NCBI GenBank assembly: GCA_033977485.1 | Contig: CM066988.1 | Location: 71,539,169-71,603,168, forward strand | Origin: Hydrangea macrophylla | Taxonomy: Eukaryota > Streptophyta > Magnoliopsida > Cornales > Hydrangeaceae | Direction of reading: 5' to 3' | Length of the DNA stretch: 64,000 nt | In this document: positions 11,776 to 24,100 of the stretch, piece by piece | How positions within the stretch are numbered: the stretch's first letter is position 1 | How the letters are laid out: every line of letters begins with the position of its first letter | Notes under the pieces: model-generated | What the model was told of the DNA's origin: nothing | Databases searched by the model: none | Seen by the model: the letters and a program-made list of their open reading frames with translations, nothing else | Position numbers and translations under genes: made by a program

Positions 11776-12288
11776 GTATCCAAATTATACCAAGGGTAAG
11801 GCCAAGCTCAAACAAGTATTAAAAGAAATATACAGGGTCTTATTCACATAATACATTACAAAAATACAGGGTATTACACGTTAAGGATGTAACATGGATC
11901 ATCTGGTTACCTTAGGACTACATGGTCCCTCTCACTGCTCATTAAGGATATAAACCATCCACCGCATGTGAACGCATATTGACCAGGCGTCCGCCCACGT
12001 AGTATTCCCGAAACTTATCAAACCTATAAACTCAGTACTACTATCGATACATGACAATTCCTATGTGGCCTGACTACTCGGATTTAAATAAACAGATATC
12101 AAACTCGTACATGAACCGCATAACAGCTAACGTTATCACGTTAATCCATTATTATTAATCGTACTTATCTTTGTTGTCACATTATCTTTGATCAACCTAT
12201 AATCGCATAATGAAAATCCGAATTGAGAATCGAATGATCGAACCCTTAATATAATAAACAACCGAAACAATCCATGTTCTGCAAATGC

Positions 12289-12456
12289 CAATCGATTAGG
12301 ATAAAATAAGTAACAATCGATTGAGAAAACATGTCAATCGATTGGATCCAAATAATACCAATCGATTGCTAACTTTGGCAATCCTTTGGGTTACAATAAT
12401 GCCAATCGATTGGGACTCAACTGATGTCAATCGATTGGGAAAAGTTCAATCAATTG
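12289..12456. repeat. CAATCGATTG array, leader side of the outer D LTR
   Basis: Exact words lie at 12314, 12334, 12359, 12403 and 12428. Variants lie at 12289 (CAATCGATTA), near 12380 and at 12447 (CAATCAATTG). It is homologous in position to 10987-11196 of the nested LTR, but the copy number and spacing differ. Confidence 0.88.
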
Positions 12457-12922
12457 GGACTTCATCTTCTCCAGCAGATTCGTTAAACAGAATATATAAA
12501 TGTCTTACAGATGTGGTTAACACATTCAATCACCCCATAAACTTGTAAAAACATATATAAGTGAGACCAAGTGAGTAAAAACTCACCTAAGGGTGTGTTT
12601 GCTGGGTGTGAGCTTAGAGCTTCCAAGCTTCTCTCTCCTCTTTCTCTTTCTCCTCTGTCTCTGTCTCTCCTTCTTCTTTCTGTCTTTCTCTTCTCATTCT
12701 CTTCTTCCCTGCCAAGGCAGTATGTGTGCGGTTGTGGGTGTATATATATATATATATGTATGGATGTTTATGTGTATATATATGATATACAATCACTCTC
12801 TCTCAAACTCAACTGAACAAAACAGACAGACCCAAGGCCTGAAATAAAGGTGTATTTATAGTAAATGAGAGTGCCACACGTCCAAAGCTCAAGTAAAGAA
12901 GAAAAATTGTCTCTGCTTATGC

Positions 12923-13112
12923 CAATCGATTGGAACTAATAGCAATCGATTGGTTACAGATATTTGAAGGCAATCGATTGGAAAAGATGACAATCGATTG
13001 GTATATTACCACATAATGAATTCAGGTCCCAAAATAACAATTGATTGGAAAGATGTCAATCGATTGGTATACAAAGAGTACCAATCGATTGGGACTCAAT
13101 GGCAATCGATTG
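12923..13112. repeat. CAATCGATTG array, promoter side of the outer D LTR
   Basis: Exact words start at 12923, 12943, 12971, 12991, 13057, 13082 and 13103, with a variant at 13038. It is homologous in position to 11681-11775, but has seven copies instead of five. The array therefore changes length between copies of one family. Confidence 0.9.
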
Positions 13113-13200
13113 GTAACCAAAGTTTATCAAAAGAAAGGTGAGTGTTATACAAGTACGAAGTCTTATTTATTAATACTCTCGAGAAATTCAGGGTATTACA

Positions 13201-14240
13201 TCATCCACCACTCATTAAGGATTTCGTCCTCGAAATCGAAAACAAACAAGTTTTAAAACAAAAATGGAAACTTCTCTTGCATCTCTGACTCTAGCTCCCT
13301 TGAAGTTTCTCCTTCATCGTGATGCTTCCACTGAATCTTCACCAACGGGATCTTTTTGTTTCTGAGCTTCTTGATTCCTCGATCTAGAATGCGAATCGAT
13401 CCTTCATTAAATGTAACATTATTGTATCTTTGAAGTTGATCTCGTGCGCTGGGTTGTGAGCTTACTTCCTCAGCATACTGATGTGAAAAATGTTGTACAC
13501 TCTTGACATCTTCGGTGGCAACGCAAGTTGATAAGCAACTATCCCAACACGTTCAAGAATCTTGAATGGTCCAATGAATCACGGTGATAGTTTGCCTCTC
13601 TTCTGACCAAATCTAACGATGCCTCGAACCGGTGAAACTTTGAGTAGTACGTGATCTCTAACTGTAAATTCCAAGTCTTTGCGTCGCTTATCAGCATAAC
13701 TCTTGTCTCGGTCTAAGCTGTCTTCATCTTCTCACGTACAATTTGAATCTTCTTGCTGGTTTCTAGTACCATCTCTAGACTAAGAAGTTGAGTATCACTG
13801 ACTTCGGCCCAACATAGTGGCGATCGGCAAGGTCTTCCATATAAAGCTTCAAATGGCGCCATCCCTATACTCGTATGATAGCTATTGTTGTTGGCGAACT
13901 CGATCAAAGGTAAGTGCATCTCCCAAGAACTCTCAAAATCAATAACGCAAGCACGTAGCATATCTTCCCTCACTTGATTGACTCATTCAGTCTGTCCATT
14001 GGTCTGTGGATAAAAAGCTGAACTCAAGTTTAATGTAGTTCCTATCGCTGTTTGGAGACTCTTCCAAAACTCTGTGGTAAAGCGTGAATATCGATCTGAC
14101 ACGATAGAAATAGGTACTCCATGTAACTGTACAATGTGCTATAAATACATCTGGCTTAAACATTACACTGGATACGTCATGCTGTGGGCGATAAAATGTG
14201 TCGTCTTTGTAAGTCGATCCACAATCACCCAAATATCATC
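13201..14240 (-). pseudogene. Family D chromovirus pol, integrase core to C-terminus, decayed
   Basis: Reading the minus strand from 14240, the integrase is recognised as WVIVDRLTKTTHF, then [29 protein letters not shown] and LPLIEFANNNSYHTSIGMAPFEALYGRPC. A decayed tail ends near GAGGACGAAATCC before the LTR. Several stops are present, among them TGA in place of Arg in TERVNQ near 13980. Everything upstream of the integrase core is missing: at 14241 the sequence changes to unrelated DNA. The neighbouring LTR (13200 downward) is its own 3' LTR. Confidence 0.85.
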
Positions 14241-14940
14241 GTGGTTTTGGTTTTGGGCCTTGGTTTTGCCAATTCTAGTGGTTTTGAATAGTGACAGAAT
14301 AAAGGAAAAAGATTTGACTCCACTACTTTAGGACACGTGTTTTGTCTTATTTTCTTTTTACTATTTTCCTACAGTGATCTGTCCCTAGGCTGTTGGATAT
14401 TTTTGGTTATTTAAGGGTGACCTCCAACCTATGGTAAGGCATCCTAAGTTATCTGAAGTCTCTCTCTCTCTCTCTCTCTCTTATTCTCTCTTTTCTTGGA
14501 GAAAGCTGGTGTCCTCCAAGTAAGTAATAAGAAAATTTTTTAGTGCTTTTTCCTATATTGCTCCACTTAGTAGTGCTCCACCTTAGTTTGTATGGTATTT
14601 CCATTTACTTATTGATCCTTTCCCCTTACGATTTCCATTTACTTATTGATCCTATTGATATTTTCCTCTTATGGTTATTTAATCTCCTTGTCAAAGATAT
14701 AAAACTGCTTTTACCCCCTATTTCTAGGGGATTGTGACATGTGGTTACCAAAAATTAAAAATTAGAATTCAACTACCAATCACATGTCATGATCCCTGAA
14801 AATAGAGAGTATATGTATGGTTGAGATTATAGGGTCACATCACATCAATGCTGCTAACATGGTGTGACGGGCTCACTGAATAACTTCTCACATTATCTAT
14901 AAAAGGGTTACCATAGCAGTTTGTAGAAACTACTACTACT
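14241..14940. other. Unclassified intergenic DNA with a CT microsatellite
   Basis: No gene is recognised. The junction at 14241 truncates the family D integrase. A CT repeat lies at 14459-14482. Two copies of a short block with CGATTTCCATTTACTTATTGAT or close variants lie near 14597-14650. The rest is AT-rich. Confidence 0.5.
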
Positions 14941-14944
14941 TCTT

Positions 14945-15075
14945 CTTCTTCTGTTTATTTATTTATTTATTGATATGGGGAAGGGGGATGAGGTTCGAAC
15001 ACCGAACTTATGCATTGGAGGAGACTTATATATGTCACGCTCTTTGTCACTTGAGCTATGCCAACCAATGCTTGT
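14945..15075 (-). mobile_element. tRNA-derived SINE candidate
   Basis: On the minus strand there is a box-A-like GGCATAGCTCAAGTGACA (about 15046-15063) and, about 45 bp later, a box-B-like GGTGTTCGAACCTC (about 14991-15004). The tail has repeated AATA units (AATAAATAAATAAATA at 14955-14971). This order of internal RNA polymerase III promoter boxes and a simple A-rich tail is typical of plant SINEs. No target duplication could be fixed. Confidence 0.5.
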
Positions 15076-15326
15076 AGAACCTACTTAAGTCCCACAAGTT
15101 ATGGAGTGAGGTTATTTTAAAGAGTTCAAATTCTAGAGGGATTAGTCGCAAATCCATCATTTTACAGAACCATGAACGAAAAGCAGTTCCAATCTCCTTA
15201 CTTTCTCTTTCGTGAGAGCTATGCTCACTTCCGACTCTTGCGAACGATGACTGTGGCGATTAAATATGAACCAATCAATCTTTAACAAAAACCTTTGAAT
15301 ATAGCCTTAAAAAATAAGTCACTTAT

Positions 15327-15761
15327 TGTAAAGACCAATGTGTTTTTTCCCTCCTGTTTCCTTTTGTGCTTTTCCCGCCCCTTTCCCCCCCCCCCCCCCC
15401 CCCTGTTTGGGAACAAGCTTATCCTTCTCTATATAAGGGCTAGTTCACTGTAAGAAATGGGAGGAATGAAGAATGTATTGATTTGTATTTGCTTCTTTAT
15501 GGTTGGCACCAGTAATAGCCTTATCATCTTCCTTTTCTCTTCCATTTCTCTTTCAATTTCTCTACTATTTTAGTGTGGTCTTTACAATTGGTATCAGAGC
15601 AAGCTTCCGATCACCATGGGAGAGTACCCACAACCTTCAAACCTCCTTTGGAAGAATGAGCTTCGATCAATGAAAGCCCAATTCGAATCACAAATGCAAT
15701 TGAAGCAAACTGAAATTCTGGGAGAGCATGGAGCAATGATAAATGGGAAAATCGAACAAAT

Positions 15762-15804
<43 letters not shown>

Positions 15805-16786
15805 ACCCATGAGGGTTTTCGGCTCAATCTTCAGCGGATGATCACTGTGGAGATCCGCCGAGCAATGATCCAGTTTCATAACCATTTAGCGCCAAACTGG
15901 AACTCATCTGGTGATCCTTGAACCCTAGAATCTCCTCAATCTAATCCACTTCATGTTGGTCACCCAATCCTATTCACACCATTACCACTTCATTCCAACC
16001 TCAATCCCCCCCCCCCCCCCCCCCCCCCCCCATCAACACCAATACAATTTCTACAACAAAGCCCTCTTGCAGTGTCCCAAACAATCCAACCACCTCCACC
16101 CACAACCATCCCAAACGATCCAACCACCTCCACCCACAACCATGGACCCAACCCTCTCTACCACATTTCCTCCACAACCACCAGTCCAAATCACATCTCC
16201 ACCACTACAATTTCAGCTCCCTCCTCCAATTACAAAAACACAGTCCCTTCCTCCACCACTCCCTCTGTTCACAAAAATAATTCCCAACCAAACCGTTGCT
16301 CCTTCTAAATCCAGTCTGAAGACTGATTTCCTAATTTTTAGTCATGGAAGCTCCTTAGATGGGAGTTTCAGGAATGATGAGTTCTTCAAATACAACCATA
16401 TTCCATTTAAGAATAAGAAGAAGAAGAAGAAATTGAAGTGGAACTTTAGAGGATTTGGGGGAAAGAAGTTGAAATCAAAGAATGTAACGATCACTGACCA
16501 GATTTCAAGCGTGCTTGCATGGGGGATGGATTGTAAAGACCCATGTGTTTTTTCCCTCTTTTTTCCTTTTGTGCTTTTCCCGCCTCTTATTCCCCCCTGT
16601 TTGAGAACCCTTTTTAGCTTATCCTTCTCTATATAAGGGCTGATTCATTGTAAGAAATGGGAGAAATGAAGAATGTATTGATTTGTATTTGCTTCTTTGT
16701 GGTTGGCAGCAGTAATAGCCTTATCATCTTCCTTTTCTCTTTCATTTCTCTTTCAATTTCTCTACTATTTTAGTGTGGTCTTTACA
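15327..16786 (+). mobile_element. Small LTR retrotransposon with gag only (TR-GAG type), 1460 bp, TSD CTTAT
   Basis: Two LTRs of 260 bp (15327-15586) and 255 bp (16532-16786) begin TGTAAAGACC and end GTGGTCTTTACA. They differ by few substitutions plus C-run length. CTTAT flanks both ends (15322-15326 and 16787-16791). TGGTATCAGAGC (15589-15600) is the primer-binding site. GGGGGATGGA (16521-16530) is a plausible polypurine tract. The 945-bp interior encodes only gag-like sequence, with no protease, RT or integrase. It must have moved with enzymes from another element. Near-identical LTRs suggest a recent insertion. Confidence 0.92.
15616..16527 (+). pseudogene. Gag-like reading frame of the TR-GAG element
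   Basis: The ATG at 15616 opens a 101-codon frame: MGEYPQPSNLLWKNELRSM, a glutamine-rich helical stretch, and a (RE)n run created by the GA microsatellite at 15767-15801. TGA at 15919-15921 ends it. The same frame continues beyond the stop. After the poly-C run at 16009-16030 a second frame follows, rich in proline and threonine. It then reads LKTDFLIFSHGSSLDG and FRNDEFFKYNHIP, the arrangement of a retrotransposon gag core (D/G-x-W-x-RAE-x-YF-x-x-x-x-I). There is no zinc knuckle. The stop and the C-run may be copy-specific errors. Confidence 0.6.
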
Positions 16787-16791
16787 CTTAT

Positions 16792-17541
16792 AAGTTACAA
16801 GAATCTAAGGGCCTGTTGTTGGGTTGTCCTTGAATGAAATAATTCCATTCATGTTTTCGTAGACAATTTTATATAAAAAGATGAAAAGCATGAATAGCTT
16901 CATTTAGAAAACAGATGCTCGTCTAAAAAATTATGCTTGCAATCATAAATTTTGGCATTCTAGAAAAATGAACAAATTGCCTCATAAGAAGAAATATAGT
17001 AAAATCTCCCATATTTGTAAATTGATTCATTCCTGGTGATGAATTTTGCCTTTAACTTCTATACAAAATTTGAATGAAACCATTCAAGTTAAAAGGAAAA
17101 AGCAAATAGGCCATAAGTGTTTAAACACTAGTTTTTGATATATTTTTAACCCTTGAAACCGAAGGTCATAAGAATAAGAGAGAACTCGAAATTTGTTAAA
17201 ACAAATTTGAATCCGATCCACGTACATATGCACATGTATATACCACATGGCGAAGAACTTCTGATACAGTGATTAAAATACAGTGGTTAAAAGGTGTTAT
17301 CTTATTGATTTGGGTCGACAGATCAGGATTGTCACACATGAACTCCAAACACTACCATATAAGTTCCAAAGTAGTTCTTTTCCAATTTTTTTTGTTTCAA
17401 CAGCTTCACTGTCCAGTCAACTAGAAAAAGAACCACCACCCTCACATTGAATTCTATATATACCAAGCCAAATAAAATCAAGGCCAATTGCCTCCAGAAA
17501 TATTGGAAATCAACCAAAGTGTATCAAAGGATAAAAACTAT
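16792..17541. other. AT-rich intergenic DNA
   Basis: No gene is seen. A block at about 16811-17117 begins GGGCCTGTTGTTGGG, ends CAAATAGGCC, and contains an imperfect inverted pair (TGAATGAAAT...CCATTCA). This suggests an old miniature element, but no target duplication could be confirmed. Confidence 0.4.
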
Positions 17542-17544
17542 TTA

Positions 17545-17826
17545 GGCTTAGCTTGACCCCACGTGGCTATTTAAAAGGAGCTTATGAAATCTATTACTAA
17601 GTTATTTGATAATTTTATACAAGTGACGCACTACTCTTCAAAAAGATATTATGAAACCAAAAAGCAACCTTGAACTTTTAAAGCTCCATTCTAGAGCTTT
17701 TAAAAGCTCACCCAAAAAAGACCTAAGTTCAATTTTTGCAAAGTTCATAAACTAGTTACCAAATGAATTAACATGAAATTATGCTTTAAAAAAGGAGAAG
17801 CACCAAAATGGGGGTCAAACTAAGCC
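17545..17826. mobile_element. Tourist-like MITE, 282 bp, TSD TTA
   Basis: The left end GGCTTAGCTTGACCCC and the reverse complement of the right end, GGCTTAGTTTGACCCC, form terminal inverted repeats with one mismatch in 16. TTA flanks both sides (17542-17544 and 17827-17829), the 3-bp target of PIF/Harbinger elements. There is no coding capacity. Half-copies related to its right end occur at about 28123-28250 and 28651-28791. Confidence 0.82.
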
Positions 17827-17829
17827 TTA

Positions 17830-18140
17830 GTCTTTTGTATTATAGACACAGATTACAATTAAGTGAACACCGAATAAATTAACATGCATAAACTTATAAG
17901 CTTTCCTATTCAGATGTATTCAAAATTTTGCATCAATGCTACCATTCTCCTATCTCAACACCAAAAAAAAAAAAATTAACTAATAATAATAATAATAATA
18001 AAACCTATTACACTGACATTTTCTAGAGCAAAGAACAAAAGCGGTGAGCCAAAACATAAACTTCTGGGGGGGAGAAAGTGAGAAAAGAAATAAGGCGCTC
18101 ATATGTAATGCCCGTCTACATAAGCAGTAGTTTCTGCGAG
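17830..18140 (-). other. 3' flank or 3' UTR of MRAY
   Basis: A stretch without coding content lies between the MITE and the MRAY stop codon. It contains an A run at 17964-17976, an (AAT)n repeat at 17982-18002 and a short G run at 18066. The polyadenylation site was not determined. Confidence 0.45.
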
Positions 18141-21100
18141 TTATGCAGAAACAAGACCAATATAGCCTGCAAATAAAGCGAACACACATGATATACCATA
18201 TGCACCTGCAACAATAAATGGTTCCTTGATTCCACATAATTCAAGATGGTGATGAAACGGTGCCATACGGAACAAACGGCGCCCACGACCATGCAATTTT
18301 TTGGTGGTCTTGAAAAACGATACCTACACCACGAGGACCCTTGGTTATTAGAAAGCCAAAAATTCATTGCTCGTTGGTTTCTCAGTTTCTAGCAATATAT
18401 TCTACCAAATTCGGAAGAGAAATAGAAGCCACCCATCCACCTCAAGACCAACCTTCTATGATAAAATAATCATATGCATGTTTGTATGTGAATGCGGTCC
18501 ACGTCTATACTTTTTATGTCCCCTTGCATGTCTGTAGAAACCTCGAATGCTGACTTTCATGCTACAGTTATCACATAACTTTGAGGTTCCAAGTTTGTGA
18601 TTCTTTTAGGTTATGCAATCATGTTGAAAGAAGCTTTCGGACTGTACTGAAATCAATTGTCACTATACAAGAGGTGGTGTGACAGTGACAGGCTTCAATG
18701 TCAGTACACTATAGCAGCTTTTAAATCATACACAAGCTACTCGGTGCTTGAGATGGATTTTTGTCGGACTATTAGATGTAATTAAAAATTGGATGCGTTT
18801 GAAGTCCCTAATGAATTTTATTCAGGGTTTTCGATCATCAGAAGTAATACCATGACTGATCTGTCAGAAGTTCACCAAAATATTATCAGTCACAGATACA
18901 ATGGCCGATAAGAAGTTGAACATAAGTAATATGCAAAAGAAAACGAAGGAAGCATATAATTTCTACCATTGGAAGTGTTATCTCACACAAACAAAGTAAG
19001 CAGCCTCCACTTTTTCTTTTTCTATTTCTGTCCATTCTTTTACTCCTCCAGGTAGTTACCCTCTCCTATCGCCCTATTCTGCCACTAAAATATCCTCAAG
19101 AAGGCAAAGCATGAGGTACAATAATCAGGAGAAAAAGAAAAAGAAAAATTGACACAGAAAGAAAGAAAGAATGGGTAGATTGTCAAGACCGCACAAAGGT
19201 GGAGGAATCTATGGCCATAGACTGATTGCACATGTAGAGTGTGGATAAGGGCATTAACGGAAAGTGAGATCATGTGCGCACAGCAAAAAAGAAAAGAATA
19301 AAAGAAGGAATGAAAGGAACAAGAAAGATATCAAAATTACAAATATCTGGCTGAATTTTATACTCCTGTGCAACAGAGCAACAACAAAGGAAAACATGAT
19401 AATTTTTTTTTTTTAAATTTAAAAACAAAAATCAAGAACATAAAATACCTGCAATATAACTGACAATGCTTCCAGAACAAAAATTCCAGATGAAATAAAT
19501 AATGGGAGAAACATCCCTGTACAAGCAGCCATGGCAGCTAGAGCTCCACCTAATGCCAAGGACCCTGTATCACCCATAAATACCGAAGCCTTGTACCGGT
19601 TGTGCAAAAGAAAACCAACACAAGCTCCTGCCATTGATGCTCCAAATACAGCAAGATCTGAATTAAAATACAAGAGTTCGTACTTAAAAAATATCCAATC
19701 TATGTTTGGTTCCAAAACTTTTCTTCTTTTGCAAAGCACCAAGACTTAGGGCCTGTTTAAATATGCTTAAAATAGGATTGGTGCAGTCCCAGCCTTACTT
19801 TCTATTTGGTTTTTACGAGAACCAAGGTAACGTTTGTTTGAAAAGAAACGCTAGAACCAAAATAGCAGCTATAAGTTGACCCCAATAAGTCTTAGGCCCC
19901 GCTTGGTCAGAGTTTGGAGCCCATAAGAGATTATGTAACTCCAAACGCTATAATGGAACTGTTTGGAAAACCATCTTCAGCAATTCAATCGTAGAACAAT
20001 GCAAGTCAATCGCAGAAATTTGCAATTGGCCAAAGGCAACCTTGAGCATCATTTGGCCAGAAAACAGTTTTATTTGCGATTGATACGCAGCACCAGAAGT
20101 TGTTGCCAAACTGGCCCTTCATCTAGTCAGTCAATTTGGCTTGAAGAGAAGTTTGTGGTCAAATGTCATGTGCATGATTGTTTAGCCTTTAAGTGGTGAA
20201 TCCACTGAAAACCATTCCAAGTTGGATGTAAATAACATGTTTGAAAGTGGAAGTAGCTGTTCTTGGAGAAACCAGCAAAAGTTTGTTAGGTTTACTTTCT
20301 CCAAGACAATAACACGACAAAGTATTCACAAGCAAGAAACATGAACTGAGATCGTATTCTAGTTCAGTTGTATGTAGTGCTCTAATAATGCAGTGAACGA
20401 ATTCAATGTAGTTGCCCGCTCATACGTATGTAATATGGACTCAGGAACCGGTGTAATGTGCAGATATGTGTCTAATCACCAGACTTCTTATATAAGTTAT
20501 ATTAGACACATGAACATGCAAATAAATACTTTTCTCTTGTATTTCTATGAGAAAATAGTATTCGATGTAAGAACAAGACATTAACATGAGCATTTCTTCC
20601 ATTTTGAAAGAACTTTTTATTTAGACTTTCATTCACTATTAAACTACTAGCTAAAATGCTTCAGGGTGTGTGTCCAGCCAGAAATGTTGGACACATATCT
20701 TCATCTAAGTTTTGGGTGTCCGACAATGGTACTTGAACCTACCAAGAAGAGTCCATGTAACATAAGTTCACTCTAGATAAGAAGATTTAAAAAAACCATT
20801 AAACACAAACAAAGAAGAGAAAATCCATCTAATGTTAATTTCGTGATCATTAAAGCTATGTTGGGTAAGAGTGTTGGAAAAGTGGAAGGAAAGAAAGGAG
20901 AGGTTGTAGAGGATCCCTAAGAAAAAAAAGGGGCTATCCTCTTCGTAGTTGGTTAAATAAAAAGGTGAGCCCGGAATGTTACGTATTTTACTATTGCACC
21001 CTTCCAATCGTTGATTTTAAAGGTAAAAACTGAGAGAAGCATTTTGTCTCCCAATCCATCCATTTTTGGAGGGATGAGAAATTGTGGGCCAGGAGGGATG

Positions 21101-24100
21101 CCTCTTCCCTCCGTCCTTCCCTTCTCTCCCCTCTTCCACTCTACCAAGCAAGAGATTTTCTATCCTCTTCTCTTCCCTCTTTCCTTCACTCCTTTCTTCA
21201 TACCAGACATAGGATAAAGGAAATGACTCCAGTTAAAAAACTTATGCTCAACCATTCCATACTGACCAGAACATATTGGAAGCACAGCAACAGCCATTCC
21301 TATAAAAGCCAACGCAGCAGTACCACCAGCCAACCCATCAAGACCATCAGTCACGTTAATCCCATTTGGCATGGAAAAAAAACAGAATGAAGTCAAAATT
21401 GGGTAACACCTTCCCAGCCAAACAAGGCCCAGTGGGGCAGGAAGAGGTACCAACATTTTCCTGCATTACAAAAAGAAGTAGAACATGAGTAAAAGCAGAT
21501 ATAATTAAAACAATTATCACATAGAAAAATGTGTAAATGCGAGTTTTTCAACACTATATGTGCATTACCTTCAAAGCACTAGCTGGAGAATCAAGTCATG
21601 GCATTATTTCCAAAAATAATTGTAATGCCAATGAGAGCATAACCAGATAAAATCCAATTGCAGATCACACCATACCAGTGCAAATTATACACTCAAACAC
21701 TACTTATATCAACATTTTGAAATCTTAACAAGTCTTAATCCCCAATGGTACATAATTAATGTTGAAGCTTGATATAAAATGTTGAGCCCATTCTCAAATA
21801 GCTTAAGCTTTTCGAGTAACTGGTAATTTAACATTAATTACCATAATATCCGAGCCTTGTTTATGGAGGTCTCGGGTTCGACTCTACATCCCCACTTTGA
21901 TGTGCATATTTGCACTTTGTCATTTGTCTCCACTATGATGGAATTTTGTTTGTTGGCTCTCCATGTGCGAGATGGGGTCGCACGTGGGGGAGGGCGTTTA
22001 AGCTTGATATACATTGTTGGACCCATTCTCTAACAGCTTAAGCTTTTGGAGTCACGGGTGACTTAACAGTTAACACATATTTGAAGCCCTAATTTCATTT
22101 TGCTTTTCATCACTCATTCATTTAAAGGGCATAACGCTCCACAATCCTCTTCTTTCTGGACAAATTTTACCTGCTTCTAGTTTGTTCTTTTTCTTTTCGA
22201 CAACTTTAGTGTTTTGTGTTCTAGGGATTTTTTTTAAAAAAAACAGTTGATAAAAAAGCTTGTATTAAGTCACATATAATTTGTCAGCAAAAGCTTTTAC
22301 ATGATTCCGAAGTGGTGGCCACAAGTTCAATACAGACCTTCGGTCACAAAAATATATATATAAAAAAGGTAACAATTTAAAAACAAGATGAAAACAAAAG
22401 CCGTTATGAAAATAGCTCCTTTTTTAGGTTCTAGGGTCCACTTCCTAGTTAAAGACCCCTCTTACTAACTAGAATAGACCCCTTTTTAGGTTCCCCTAAA
22501 ATGGGAATGGGCTAGGGAGGGTTATGAACTTTAATAGTCTATATTCTGATGGTCAAGTGAATTCTATGATTATATTTTATGGCATTTTGAGTCCATATCT
22601 ATATCACAGTCTGAGTAACCCATTGCATGGGTAAAAAACAAGATATACCCTTGTAGAAGGATGAGTTGATGATTCATTATTTCAGTACCAGTTAGTTTAT
22701 AGGTATTAGCAATCAAGTTCATAAAAATAAAAAAAAAATGTGTTTTAACGAAAGAAAGAGATCAATTTAATGTTTGAACATGGCACAGTGTAGTAGTGTA
22801 CAGGCTGCAGCAAGTATAGGAGCAGAACAGCAGAAAATTTGCAAGAGGAAAAAAAGGAACCTATAAAAAAAACTCAGTTCTAATAAAGTGCATAACTTTG
22901 CTGGAGGAAGGAAGTGGAGACACAAAATAAACCGTGAACACACAAAAAAAAAAGAATAAAAAGAAAAGAAAGAAACAACTGACAAGTGCTTATGAAAAAA
23001 TTAATCAGATTAGTTGAATCCCAAATACTAATTAGGAACTTTATGCACGTATTGGAATTTTCTTGAAAATTTGTCATCATCAGAATAGATATGTGAGTTA
23101 CCATCAAATAAATGTTGATCAGATTAGTTACAAGAATGTATACATGCTGTAGGGTGATGCTATATTTGCAGTATCCAACCAAAATGAAAAGCATGTCCCC
23201 ACAGCCACCTGTAAAGCAACAGCAACTTTAGATGACTCAAAAGTGTTATTAATCGTCATCTCTAAGAGCCTGTTTGGGAAATCATAAAGTAGGTTCTCAG
23301 TCCTACTCTTACTTTTCATTTGGTATTTTGAGAACTAACATCTTGCTGGTTTGACCTGTTTAAAACTAATTTTAGTTTGGTCAAGATTCCAATGCAGTAA
23401 AAGAACATTTACCAAAGACTGCAATACATAAAACCGGTTCACCTATGGACCACGGAAACCTCCCAAACAGCCCCTAAGGACAATAACAGAAAATGAGAAC
23501 AAATATGAGAAGGGAGCAAGCAACAAAAAGAAGCTGTACCTCCAATAAAATTCTAATCCACACAGATACACCATTACTATTATTCTGGATGAGACTTAAA
23601 CTGTCATCGAGTAGCCCAATAGCAGCAAGGACTAGAGTTACTATTGCTGCTCCGGAAACTTCAATTGAAGAAAAACCAACAATAGCTTCTGCAACAACTA
23701 CGCCGATTGGTACAAAAAACAAGCCGCCCATTGTTGCAGTTCCTTTCTTAGAGTAGTGCTTAGCGGGGCTTCCTTTTCTGATGATTGAGCGGATCTTGAA
23801 ACTACGTAGTATTGGGACACAAATATAGCCTGCGCATGACACTAAAACAGCCGATATACAAAAAGGGCGCATCAAATAAAATGGTTCTAAAGGCAGTCTG
23901 ACAATTCGCCACGCACACCAGTCCACAAGTGAAACAAGCAGTGTCAAGAAGGTTATCAGTCCAATATTGTTCAGGACTCCATATTTAGTCCTGCAATTAG
24001 AGTGGTCCAAAATAACCGAGTCAAGATACTGCTTTATTAACAGAGATGTTTTCTGAAGTGCTACAGAACAGAGAGGGAGAAGACTGAGGTAAGATAGAAA

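Larger units (their letters stand above)
9634..11878 (-). mobile_element. Solo LTR of family D, 2245 bp, TSD CGTTA
   Basis: On the plus strand the LTR runs from TGTCACGCCCC to GGGTATTACA. On the minus strand it is TGTAATACCC to GGGGCGTGACA. CGTTA occurs immediately outside both ends (9629-9633 and 11879-11883). There is no internal region. It is therefore the product of LTR-LTR recombination of an element that had inserted into an LTR of its own family. The flanking repeat CTCGTTAAGGA is restored when the insertion is removed. Confidence 0.92.
8987..13200 (-). mobile_element. 3' LTR of a minus-oriented chromovirus (family D), interrupted by a solo LTR
   Basis: The outer LTR is read at 8987-9633 and 11884-13200, about 1.96 kb. 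Its start on the minus strand is TGTAATACCCTGAATTTC (13200 downward), directly after the element's pol end. Its far end is truncated against the gag fragment near 8987. It shares with the nested LTR the same ordered blocks: GTGGCCTGACTACTC, GATACATGACAAT and the CAATCGATTG arrays. The left edge is estimated from loss of similarity and could be off by tens of bases. Confidence 0.78.

Noticed and set aside
14991..15063. A true tRNA gene on the minus strand
   Set aside because: Box A and box B like sequences are present, but no cloverleaf with acceptor stem pairing can be drawn; a SINE fits better.
19743..20230. MITE starting TTAGGGCCTG or TTAGGCCCCGCTTGG in MRAY intron 6
   Set aside because: The starts look like MITE ends, but no matching inverted end or target duplication could be found.
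23474..23535. Extension of MRAY exon 4 past VQLLF
   Set aside because: The frame stays open past the true donor at 23540/23539, but MraY similarity continues only after splicing to exon 5 ([10 protein letters not shown]).
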